Source: Candidatus Bathyarchaeota archaeon
GTDB taxonomy: Archaea; Thermoproteota; Bathyarchaeia; 40CM-2-53-6
Assembly: GCA_005882955.1 (NCBI GenBank)
Contig: VBBB01000076.1
Span: forward strand, 1 to 8,765
Direction: 5' to 3'
Length of the DNA: 8,765 nt
In this document: in pieces, positions 1-6,182 of the stretch
Position numbering within the stretch: position 1 is the stretch's first letter
How the letters are laid out: every line of letters starts with the position of its first letter
Notes under the pieces: generated by a model
The model's database searches: none
Told to the model about the DNA's origin: nothing
The model's input: the letters and a program-made list of their open reading frames with translations, nothing else
Made by a program: the position numbers and the translations under genes

Positions 1-22
1 GGCTGATGCTAAAACGTCTCAG

Positions 23-37
23 CACTCGAGTGAGTGC
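23..37. repeat. Short palindrome around a CTCGAG core
   Basis: CACTCGAGTG (23-32) is a perfect 10-bp palindrome. It overlaps a second inverted pair, GCACTC (22-27) and GAGTGC (32-37). It lies at the window edge beyond the CHRD hairpin. It could be an operator or part of the promoter of a gene to the left, but the window ends before this can be judged. Confidence 0.3.
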
Positions 38-57
38 GAGAATTGAAAGAAAGGGGG

Positions 58-81
58 TAACCGTTCTTAGGAGAACGGTTA
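58..81 (-). terminator. Perfect 10-bp hairpin after the CHRD gene, likely terminator
   Basis: Positions 58-67 (TAACCGTTCT) and 72-81 (AGAACGGTTA) are perfect reverse complements around a 4-nt loop. On the minus strand the hairpin starts about 23 nt after the CHRD stop codon and is followed by a pyrimidine run (CCCCCTTTCTTTC). This placement suits a transcript-end or 3'-stabilising structure. Archaeal termination normally depends on T-runs more than on hairpins, so the role is inferred. A palindromic protein-binding site is the alternative. Confidence 0.5.
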
Positions 82-103
82 GTCGTCGCTTTGTTCAGGC
101 CGG

Positions 104-745
104 TCATTCCTGGTCGTCCTGTTCGCGTACTAGTTGACCTCTAATCTCTCCACCTGTATGGGCTGTGGTGTGTACGTTGACGTATGTATTCCCGGCAATT
201 AGGGCGTTGATGAAGTCGGTCCACGTGTTGATTCCTATTTCCGGACGAGCTATGAGGTTGGCTGAGGTTCGAGTGCCTTCGGCGAGAGTGTCGCATCCTC
301 TTGTGCTATTGAATGGAGTCGAAGAGCCAAAGAAGGGTAGAACGACTGGTCCGTTGGTACCCGCTGCGCCGACGTGGATGTGAGAAGCGATGACATTAGC
401 GATGTTGCAAACTACTACTTCGAACGATAGAGTGTTGTTGTCCTCGCTGAGTTGCACTTCCGCAAATCCGAACGCCGTCGTGTTGACTGCTGGCACCTGC
501 TGGTCACCAGTTAGGCGAATATGGAATCGTATCGTAAGCCCTTCGTGATTCGTCTCTTGACCAGTCTGGTGGTGGGTGCTTGCGTTCTGGCCCTGACTGT
601 CAGCATTTGCAATGTGGGGCAGCGCTGCTAGCATTCCAAGCGTGGCGAGAAGAAGCAAGGGTAGAAGTATTTTCAAACCAAAACCCTCGTGTGCAGCCTC
701 ATTCTTTGCAAATTTAACGCTTTCCAACGCGGCGTTTGAGAGCAT
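104..745 (-). CDS. Exported CHRD-domain protein
   Basis: Secreted or surface protein with one CHRD domain, a beta-rich fold first named from chordin and common in bacterial and archaeal exported proteins; its molecular role is generally unknown. Numbering from the ATG at 745 (213 aa), a signal peptide is visible: hydrophobic core about residues 26-42 (KILLPLLLLATLGMLAAL) and a likely cleavage site after ANA at residue 48. A polar Gln/His/Thr-rich linker follows, then the CHRD domain at about residues 71-206. Family hallmarks are SHIHVGAAG near 121-128 and the C-terminal YVNVHTTAHTGGEIRGQL near 188-205. Two cysteines (about 113 and 151) could form a disulfide outside the cell. The frame stays open to a TTG at 844 (246 aa), but that would put an atypically long 56-residue segment before the signal peptide, so I prefer the ATG. 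The gene is transcribed away from the methyltransferase and ends at the 58-81 hairpin. Confidence 0.85.
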   Translation of the reverse strand: MLSNAALESVKFAKNEAAHEGFGLKILLPLLLLATLGMLAALPHIANADSQGQNASTHHQTGQETNHEGLTIRFHIRLTGDQQVPAVNTTAFGFAEVQLSEDNNTLSFEVVVCNIANVIASHIHVGAAGTNGPVVLPFFGSSTPFNSTRGCDTLAEGTRTSANLIARPEIGINTWTDFINALIAGNTYVNVHTTAHTGGEIRGQLVREQDDQE

Positions 746-865
746 GCTATATCTGTGCGCGCCTGCCTCGGGATATCCAGAGACAGAAAAGATGGTCTGA
801 TAGCTTGGAGCGACAACCTTCGAGACGGTACGGTCGAATCGCAATGAAGTTTCTCGAGTCTAGGG

Positions 866-873
866 CTTATTAG
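866..873. promoter_or_regulatory. TATA-like box in divergent CHRD/Dam promoter region
   Basis: CTTATTAG reads on the plus strand with its centre about 28 nt before the GTG of the methyltransferase, the spacing expected for a leaderless archaeal transcript. No Shine-Dalgarno sequence precedes that GTG. On the minus strand the same bases read CTAATAAG, about 26 nt before the alternative TTG (844) of the CHRD gene, so the box could serve either direction. It is inferred from spacing and A/T content only. Confidence 0.4.
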
Positions 874-897
874 CGAAGGTTTCGCACCTCACTACGA

Positions 898-1806
898 GTG
901 GTCTCTCTGTCATTGCTCCAAGCAGTCGAAGGTACACAGCTTAGCGTAGACACTAGCAAGCAGCATCTTGCATCATTCGTCAAATGGGCCGGAGGAAAAA
1001 CAAGTCTTCTACCTGATCTATTGCCACATATCCCACACCGTCTAACAAGTTACTATGAGCCATTTCTGGGCGGGGGAGCGCTCTTTTTCGGAATATGCGC
1101 GCGGACCACAAGTTTCAGCGCGCATCTGTCCGACACTAACGAGGAACTCATCAATGCATACAGAGTTATCAAGGAATCTCCCGATGAACTGATAAGCTTC
1201 CTCTCGAGATTTCAAAAGGAGTACGATTCAGCACCAGACCAGAGCGCTTATTTCTACCAAAAGAGAGATTGGCGACCCACTGGTCGGGTCGAGTCGGCCG
1301 CCCGACTCATCTTTCTCAACAAGACCTGCTACAACGGACTCTACCGAGTAAACTCGAAAGGCGTGTTCAACGTGCCCTTCGGCCGGTACAAGAATCCCAG
1401 GATACTCAACTCAGGCAGTATCCACGCGGTCAGTCAGGTACTCCAAAACACGAGAGCCGATCTGCGTACCATTGATTACAAGGATGCTCTTGCCCCATGT
1501 GGTACGGCCGATTTCATCTATCTAGATCCCCCATATCAACCGCCGAGTAAGACCTCCTCCTTTACGGATTACACTGCCGATGGTTTCTCTGAGAAGGACC
1601 AGGAGGAATTGGCAGAAGAATTCGGGAAATTGGCCGACAAGGGCTGTATGGTTCTTCTCTCGAATTCGGACACGGCATTTACTAGGCATCTCTACCATGA
1701 TTTTGAGATAACGAAGGTTACTGTAAATCGACCGATCAATTCCGTAGGAACCGGAAGGAAAGGCTACAAAGAACTAATCGTTCTTGGACGTCCCAAGAAG
1801 AATTGA
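898..1806 (+). CDS. Dam-family adenine-N6 DNA methyltransferase (MethyltransfD12)
   Basis: Transfers a methyl group from S-adenosylmethionine to adenine N6 in a short DNA target. Family landmarks appear in the usual order: FVKWAGGK (residues 27-34) and EPFLGGGALFF (54-64) for cofactor binding; a central target-recognition region with FLNKTCYNGLYRVN (139-152) and FNVPFGRY (157-164); the catalytic DPPY tetrad at 210-213; and the C-terminal GRKGYKELIVLG (286-297). At 302 aa it has the normal length of a complete Dam/D12 enzyme, with no truncation. The start is GTG at 898; residues before about 25 look non-conserved, so a slightly later start (for example TTG 913) is possible. No restriction endonuclease or second methyltransferase lies nearby, so it appears to be an orphan enzyme. 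GATC is the best-known target of the family, but specificity cannot be read from the sequence. It is probably monocistronic. Confidence 0.93.
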   Translation: MVSLSLLQAVEGTQLSVDTSKQHLASFVKWAGGKTSLLPDLLPHIPHRLTSYYEPFLGGGALFFGICARTTSFSAHLSDTNEELINAYRVIKESPDELISFLSRFQKEYDSAPDQSAYFYQKRDWRPTGRVESAARLIFLNKTCYNGLYRVNSKGVFNVPFGRYKNPRILNSGSIHAVSQVLQNTRADLRTIDYKDALAPCGTADFIYLDPPYQPPSKTSSFTDYTADGFSEKDQEELAEEFGKLADKGCMVLLSNSDTAFTRHLYHDFEITKVTVNRPINSVGTGRKGYKELIVLGRPKKN

Positions 1807-1861
1807 ATCTCCATTGTTAAGGCATCCTTGGCTGATAGCATAGCAGACCATTTCTTCAAGA

Positions 1862-1867
1862 TTTTTT
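1862..1867 (+). terminator. T-run, probable terminator of the methyltransferase gene
   Basis: Six consecutive T residues, within ATTTTTTCCTT, lie about 55 nt after the methyltransferase stop and about 40 nt before the next promoter. Oligo-T runs on the non-template strand are the usual intrinsic termination signal in archaea. No strong hairpin precedes it. Confidence 0.4.
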
Positions 1868-1903
1868 CCTTAGAGGTCATCATTCGCGGCTAAATTTCGA
1901 ACG

Positions 1904-1910
1904 TTTTTAT
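1904..1910 (+). promoter_or_regulatory. TATA box of the ABC transporter operon
   Basis: TTTTTAT, preceded by the purine-containing CGAACG where a BRE would lie, is centred about 31 nt before the TTG start of the ATPase. No Shine-Dalgarno sequence lies between them. This fits a leaderless or nearly leaderless archaeal transcript starting at or just before the TTG. Confidence 0.55.
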
Positions 1911-1937
1911 CGCTCACTTCCTGAGGCTCTTCCATCT

Positions 1938-2882
1938 TTGTTTGCAGTGGAGACTCTCAGCCTTTCGAAGAAGTATGGGAAGACCGATGCTCTTCGGGAG
2001 CTGAACTTTACAGTCGATGAGGGAGAGATAATGGTGATTCTAGGCCCGAACGGGTCTGGAAAAACCACTCTTCTCATGACTCTGTGCACGATTCTCAAGC
2101 CGACTTCGGGAACTGCGAAAGTGATGGGTATCGACGTTGTGAAGGATGGAACGAAGGTTCGTGAGGTTATGGGAATTGCCTTTCAGGAGGCTCGAGGGTT
2201 CTGGCGCCACAAGCCTTCCTCAATCTTGAAGTTTCACGCGTCTATGTTCGATATCGACCCGGTGAAACGGCAGGATCTGATAGAACAGACGATGAAGGAG
2301 CTGGAATTGTGGGAGTCACGCGATAAATTGTTCATGCACCTCTCCGGTGGTCAAGCGAAGAGATTGGAGACTGCAAAGGTCTTGGTCCAGAGACCAAAGC
2401 TGGCTATATTCGATGAGCCTACCAGCCAGGTGGACTTGAGAGGGAAGAGGAAGATATGGGACAAGATACGAGAGCTACGAGACCAAGGCTCAACAATTAT
2501 CGTCGCAACTAACGAGGTGAGGGAGGCAGAATATCTGGCTGACAGGGTCACGATTCTTCACAAAGGAACATTGGTTGTGCGTGATTCGATTCCAAAGTTG
2601 AAGGACGCGATAGCAGGGGGAGACGTTGTTGAGGTGGGCTTCGAGGACCCTGTTGCAGACAAACTTGTCGAGGATCTGAAGAATCTAGGAGGCATACTTA
2701 CAATGTCCCCAGAGGGCAATCAGTTGCGAGCAAATGTTTCGAAGGCAGAAGACTGGGTCCCCCGAATGACCTCAGCAAGCTACAACATGGGAGCAAAAAT
2801 CTCGACGATCAAGATCACAGAACCCTCCCTCGACGATGTCTTCCTCCACTTCACAGGAAAGAGCCTTGAGGAGAATCCATGA
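1938..2882 (+). CDS. ABC-2 type transporter ATP-binding subunit (DrrA/CcmA-like)
   Basis: Cytoplasmic ATPase that powers the two permeases encoded next to it. Motifs: Walker A GPNGSGKT (36-43), Q-loop Gln83 in AFQE, signature LSGGQ (135-139), Walker B LAIFDEP (155-161) with the catalytic Glu at 160, and a D-loop reading SQVD (163-166) instead of the usual S-x-L-D type. The H-loop position, normally a conserved His, is Asn192 in IVATNE (codon AAC at 2511-2513). About 100 residues follow the nucleotide-binding domain, as in DrrA-type subunits of drug, lipid or antibiotic exporters. At 314 aa it has full length. It starts with TTG at 1938; GTG 1947 is an alternative that would remove three residues. 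The stop overlaps the next start (ATGA, 2879-2882), indicating translational coupling. The substrate is unknown. Confidence 0.93.
   Translation: MFAVETLSLSKKYGKTDALRELNFTVDEGEIMVILGPNGSGKTTLLMTLCTILKPTSGTAKVMGIDVVKDGTKVREVMGIAFQEARGFWRHKPSSILKFHASMFDIDPVKRQDLIEQTMKELELWESRDKLFMHLSGGQAKRLETAKVLVQRPKLAIFDEPTSQVDLRGKRKIWDKIRELRDQGSTIIVATNEVREAEYLADRVTILHKGTLVVRDSIPKLKDAIAGGDVVEVGFEDPVADKLVEDLKNLGGILTMSPEGNQLRANVSKAEDWVPRMTSASYNMGAKISTIKITEPSLDDVFLHFTGKSLEENP
2868..2873 (+). promoter_or_regulatory. Shine-Dalgarno site for the first permease
   Basis: GAGGAG lies 5 nt before the ATG at 2879, inside the end of the ATPase gene. It is the clearest Shine-Dalgarno sequence in the window and belongs to an operon-internal gene, unlike the first-in-transcript genes, which have none. 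This fits mixed leaderless and SD-led initiation. Confidence 0.5.
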
Positions 2883-3646
2883 ATCGTGTCCTGACTCTCG
2901 CCAGCTTCAACATTAGCATGATACTAGCCGAGCGCATGGGGCTCGTTCTCTCATGGGCACTCTTCGCCTTGCAGTTTGGCATATTCGGCTCGCTAATGTC
3001 ACATCTCGTACAATCCACCAAGGTTCAGGACTATTTCTTCTTCTACGGAGTCGGGCTAATGGTCATCACGGTCTTCGACACAGGCTCTTTTGTTGGACGC
3101 CGCTTCGTCGAACGTGCTCACGAGGGCGAGCTACCTTACTACTTGTCACTACCAATCTCTCGACGGGGTTTTCTCGAATCGCAGGCGGTCTACGGCGTCG
3201 TGGCGACTATACTGAGAGCAGGTCCTCCTCTGATCGGGGTCCTCGCTTTCACTGGAAGATTCACTCTTCCGGGAGCGTTCTTCGCCCTCCTCTCCCTCAC
3301 CACACTGGGGCTTGGAATCTCAGGGATCATGATCTCCTTCTCATTCATCGCCTTCAAGTCCATCGACATCTACAACGCCATTATCGCTGGACTGTCTGCT
3401 CTTCTGGTAAGATTCAGCACCGTCTTCTATCCTCTCATCTTCATACCTAGCTTCTACTCTCCTGTCGCTGTCTTCAGCCCTCTGACATATGGGGCAGACC
3501 TTACGAGGTGGGTCTTGGGATTCGACCCGCACCTCCTCCTGAATCCCATCTTGGCCGCTGTTGTCGTCACCGCGATTGCTCTTGGGACCCTCTCACTGAG
3601 CGCTGGGATTGTGGACAAGATCATTGAAGGCGTGAAAGCGGCTTGA
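2879..3646 (+). CDS. ABC-2 type transporter permease subunit 1
   Basis: Integral membrane subunit that with the next gene product should form the translocation pore driven by the upstream ATPase. The 255 residues hold about six hydrophobic segments (near 22-44, 52-73, 105-126, 131-157, 165-190 and 220-245), the usual ABC-2 topology. Family-like features are the cytoplasmic HEGELPYYLSLPISRRGF segment (81-98), after helix 2, and FYPLIFIP plus the FSPLTYGADLTRW stretch (199-211). It begins with ATG in a 4-nt overlap with the ATPase stop and ends in a TTGA overlap with the second permease, so all three are almost certainly one transcript. Similarity to the second permease in the EG-x-YY-x-x-LP segment suggests descent by duplication. 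The substrate cannot be assigned; drugs, lipids or polysaccharides are typical of the family. Confidence 0.88.
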   Translation: MNRVLTLASFNISMILAERMGLVLSWALFALQFGIFGSLMSHLVQSTKVQDYFFFYGVGLMVITVFDTGSFVGRRFVERAHEGELPYYLSLPISRRGFLESQAVYGVVATILRAGPPLIGVLAFTGRFTLPGAFFALLSLTTLGLGISGIMISFSFIAFKSIDIYNAIIAGLSALLVRFSTVFYPLIFIPSFYSPVAVFSPLTYGADLTRWVLGFDPHLLLNPILAAVVVTAIALGTLSLSAGIVDKIIEGVKAA

Positions 3647-4416
3647 GCGAGTTTTCCCGCCTTGTCCATATCGCACGGACTGATTTTTCCTATTTCTTCC
3701 GGACAAAATGGCTAATGGCAATATTGATCAGCCTGAACATATCAGACATGCTTGTCACCGGACTCGTCTACAAGGGACTAGTGACTTTCGATTACTTCCG
3801 ATTCCTCGTCCCAGGAATCGTAGTCATGGGATTATTCTCAGCAGCCACAGATACCGGACGCCGTATCTGGCTCGCTCTACGGGAAGGAGTAGTGCAATAC
3901 TACATGACCTTGCCGGTGAGAACCTCAGGCCTGGTGGCTGCGTACATAATTTCAGGAGGTCTCGGAGGAATCGTCTACTCCGGCGTGCTTCTGATAATCG
4001 CTTTCGTCGTGGTTCCTCCACAGGGTATCATGAACGCGATCCTGCTCCTCCCTTTTCTCTTCATCCTAGCGACGGGCATCGCTGGTCTCGCGGCCTTCTT
4101 CGCAAGCATCTCGAGAGTAGGGGAGATCTACTGGGTCTACGCCCAAGCACTCCAAGTCTCAATGGTCACAATTAGCACGATTTTCTACCCGTCTTCAACC
4201 ATCGCTCAATACTTGCCGGGGCCAATTGTTGTGATAGCCGAGTATAATCCTTTGAGCCTTGCTGCTGGTGCACTGCGAGACTCCGCCTTCGGAGGTGGTG
4301 CTCTAAGCACAAGCGTTTTCGCTAACCTGTTGGGAGTGTCCCTGCCCCTCGCTGGTATTGGAGCGCTATCATACTGGGTTATTCTGAGAACTATTAGGAT
4401 CAGAGGCAAGCCCTAG
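3643..4416 (+). CDS. ABC-2 type transporter permease subunit 2
   Basis: Second membrane subunit of the same exporter, 257 aa with about six hydrophobic segments (near 25-47, 53-72, 99-124, 130-155, 165-187 and 225-249). The segment REGVVQYYMTLPVRTSG (80-96) matches the HEGELPYYLSLPISRRG segment of permease 1 in position and sequence, and IFYPSS (180-185) parallels VFYPLI. The two are diverged relatives that probably form a heterodimer over an ATPase homodimer. The start is TTG at 3643, overlapping the TGA of the upstream gene by 4 nt. Only a weak GAAGG lies upstream, so translation probably depends on coupling. The gene ends 24 nt before the convergently oriented acetolactate synthase-like gene, with no obvious T-run in the gap. 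Confidence 0.88.
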   Translation: MSEFSRLVHIARTDFSYFFRTKWLMAILISLNISDMLVTGLVYKGLVTFDYFRFLVPGIVVMGLFSAATDTGRRIWLALREGVVQYYMTLPVRTSGLVAAYIISGGLGGIVYSGVLLIIAFVVVPPQGIMNAILLLPFLFILATGIAGLAAFFASISRVGEIYWVYAQALQVSMVTISTIFYPSSTIAQYLPGPIVVIAEYNPLSLAAGALRDSAFGGGALSTSVFANLLGVSLPLAGIGALSYWVILRTIRIRGKP

Positions 4417-4440
4417 ATTCTTGCTGATCCAGTCGCATTT

Positions 4441-6030
4441 CTAGGAGTAGTCAACGGGGACATCGATTAAACTCGGTTTAGGCGAGTCGAGAGCGGTCTC
4501 GAGGATTGAGACCAGTTCGGAAGCCTTGGTGGGACGATACCCTTGAGCGTTGAACGCCTTGGCTAATTGGACAAAGTCTGGATTTCCAAAATCTACTCCC
4601 GAAGCGCGGCCGAAACGGGCCAATTGTTTTCTCTTGATTGATCCGTACGCGTTGTCGTGGAACACGACCACGGTAACGCCTACTCCTAACCGGACGGCAG
4701 TTTCTAGTTCGTGGGCTGTCATGAGGAATCCTCCATCTCCGCAGACTGCGACCACTCTTCGGTTGGAATGGACAAGCTTGGCGGCTATGGCTCCGGGCAG
4801 TCCGATGCCCATGCTCGCGTAGCCATTGGAGATGAGTACCGTGTTCGGCTCGTACGTTGGGAACAGTCTCGAGATCCAGAGCTTGTGGTCGCCCACGTCG
4901 CTGACGAGAATATCATCCCGCTTCAAAGCGTCTCGTAGGTCATGTAGAATCCTTTGCGGTTTCAGCGGATATGAGTCGTCTTGCGATTTGGCTGTGGCTT
5001 CTGCGAGAATACTGTCCCTAACAGATTTTGCGAAATTGCTGGGTCGAGGTTTGACTTGGCCAGTCAGAATGGATAGTGTCTGGCCGATGTGCCCGACTAG
5101 CTGTATGCTGGGCTGATAGTTAGTGTCAATCTCCGCGCTCGTGCTGTCCACGTGAATTATTGTCTTGTCATTCCGAGGGTTCCAGAGTGATGGAGCGTAT
5201 TCGACAAGGTCGTAGCCTACAGCGAGGATCAGGTCCGCGAGCTCGAAGGCCTTGCTAACTAGTTCTTGGGAGGGCAGTCCTATCGCGTAGAGACTCAGAG
5301 GGTCATCGTCAGGCAACGCTCCCTTGCCCATGAAGGTGTGGGCCACTGGAATCTTGGCCTCCGCTAGAAACTCGCGGAAGGGCGCAGTTGACCGAGCCCT
5401 GATGATTCCGTTGCCTGCGAGGATGAGAGGTGTCTTGGACTTGTTGATGAGTTGGGCGGCCTGTTGTATCTGACTGGTTGTCGGACGGGCATGTTCCGGA
5501 CCGGCAATCTGAGGAATAGGCGTGGTATGGGCAGTTTCGTCAGCAATATCCTCCGGGACTTCTAGGTGGCACGATCCTGGCTTCTCGGCCTCGGCGGTCC
5601 TGAAAGCCTTCCTCACAGCTTCGGGAATCGTGTCCGCCTTGAAAATCCGTGTGTTCCATTTCGTAATCGGGCGTAAGATGTTCACTACGTCGACGTACTG
5701 ATGGTACTCCTTGTGAAAATGCTCAAGGGCCGCCTGTCCTGTAACGGCGATTAGAGGAGCCCTGTCTACATTAGCATCTGCGATTCCGGTCGCCAAGTTT
5801 GTGGCGCCGGGACCCAGGGTTGCTACGCAGATCCCCGGCCGACCCGTGAGACGGCCGTAGACGCCGGCCATGAAAGCGGCGGCCTGCTCGTGCCGAACTG
5901 TGATGAGTTTGATCTTTTTCGACTGTCCTAGAGAGTCTGTGATCGCAAGGGTCTCTTCGCCGGGGACTTGGAAGACGAATTCTGTTTCTTCATTCTCAAG
6001 GCATCGGACCAGCAAGTCTGATCCTTTCAA
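4441..6030 (-). CDS. Thiamine-diphosphate enzyme, AlsS-like acetolactate synthase
   Basis: Predicted to condense two pyruvates to acetolactate with release of CO2, using thiamine diphosphate and Mg2+ in the cytoplasm. The 529 aa contain the full three-domain fold: an N-terminal PYR domain with the cofactor-activating Glu48 in VRHEQAA; a central domain (about 185-325); and a C-terminal PP domain with the cofactor motif from GDGGF (431-435) to Asn460. Several stretches resemble the catabolic AlsS type more than the biosynthetic IlvB type: HQYVDVVNILRPITKW (110-125), VGYDLVEYAPSLWN (271-284), IIHVD...AEIDTNYQP (291-307), GRASGVDFG (474-482) and the terminal VPVDYS. No regulatory small subunit or acetolactate decarboxylase gene is adjacent. 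The start is TTG at 6030, where the peptide MKGSDLL suits the family. A related ThDP reaction (for example another 2-keto acid carboligation) cannot be excluded. Confidence 0.85.
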   Translation of the reverse strand: MKGSDLLVRCLENEETEFVFQVPGEETLAITDSLGQSKKIKLITVRHEQAAAFMAGVYGRLTGRPGICVATLGPGATNLATGIADANVDRAPLIAVTGQAALEHFHKEYHQYVDVVNILRPITKWNTRIFKADTIPEAVRKAFRTAEAEKPGSCHLEVPEDIADETAHTTPIPQIAGPEHARPTTSQIQQAAQLINKSKTPLILAGNGIIRARSTAPFREFLAEAKIPVAHTFMGKGALPDDDPLSLYAIGLPSQELVSKAFELADLILAVGYDLVEYAPSLWNPRNDKTIIHVDSTSAEIDTNYQPSIQLVGHIGQTLSILTGQVKPRPSNFAKSVRDSILAEATAKSQDDSYPLKPQRILHDLRDALKRDDILVSDVGDHKLWISRLFPTYEPNTVLISNGYASMGIGLPGAIAAKLVHSNRRVVAVCGDGGFLMTAHELETAVRLGVGVTVVVFHDNAYGSIKRKQLARFGRASGVDFGNPDFVQLAKAFNAQGYRPTKASELVSILETALDSPKPSLIDVPVDYS

Positions 6031-6066
6031 GGGATTACGAGCTCCAGGTAGTTGCTCGATGAAGTC

Positions 6067-6076
6067 GTATTTAGAG
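6067..6076 (-). promoter_or_regulatory. Possible TATA box of the acetolactate synthase-like gene
   Basis: On the minus strand this reads CTCTAAATAC, centred about 41 nt before the TTG at 6030. That would give a leader of roughly 15 nt. A GGAG (6045-6042 on the minus strand) lies near the expected 5' end, 11 nt before the start. The box follows a pyrimidine tract (the purine run 6073-6094 on the plus strand). Evidence is by pattern and spacing only. Confidence 0.35.
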
Positions 6077-6148
6077 GAAAGAAAGGAGAGAAGACCTGAA
6101 TTCAGTTCTCACGGGTCAAATGGGCAGATAGTAGTTCGTGGTTGGAAC

Positions 6149-6156
6149 TTAATTAT
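6149..6156 (+). promoter_or_regulatory. TATA box of the small cysteine-flanked membrane protein gene
   Basis: TTAATTAT, preceded by GGAAC in the BRE position, is centred about 30 nt before the TTG at 6183. With no Shine-Dalgarno sequence present, this fits a leaderless transcript and supports both the strand and the start chosen for the gene. Confidence 0.5.
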
Positions 6157-6182
6157 GCTTCAAGCTCTAGGACAAGATCGAA

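Noticed and set aside
898..1806. GATC depletion or clustering linked to the Dam-type enzyme
   Set aside because: By eye there are about 39 GATC sites in the window against about 34 expected, spread fairly evenly except for a gap before 1015. This gives no meaningful signal and no support for a specific target.
2953..3450. 165-codon plus-strand frame inside permease 1
   Set aside because: It is an out-of-frame shadow of a clear ABC-2 permease that is coupled to its neighbours by 4-nt overlaps. The product is Arg/Leu/His-rich without pattern.
3708..4175. 155-codon plus-strand frame inside permease 2
   Set aside because: It is an out-of-frame shadow of the second permease, with a low-complexity Arg/Ser/His composition.
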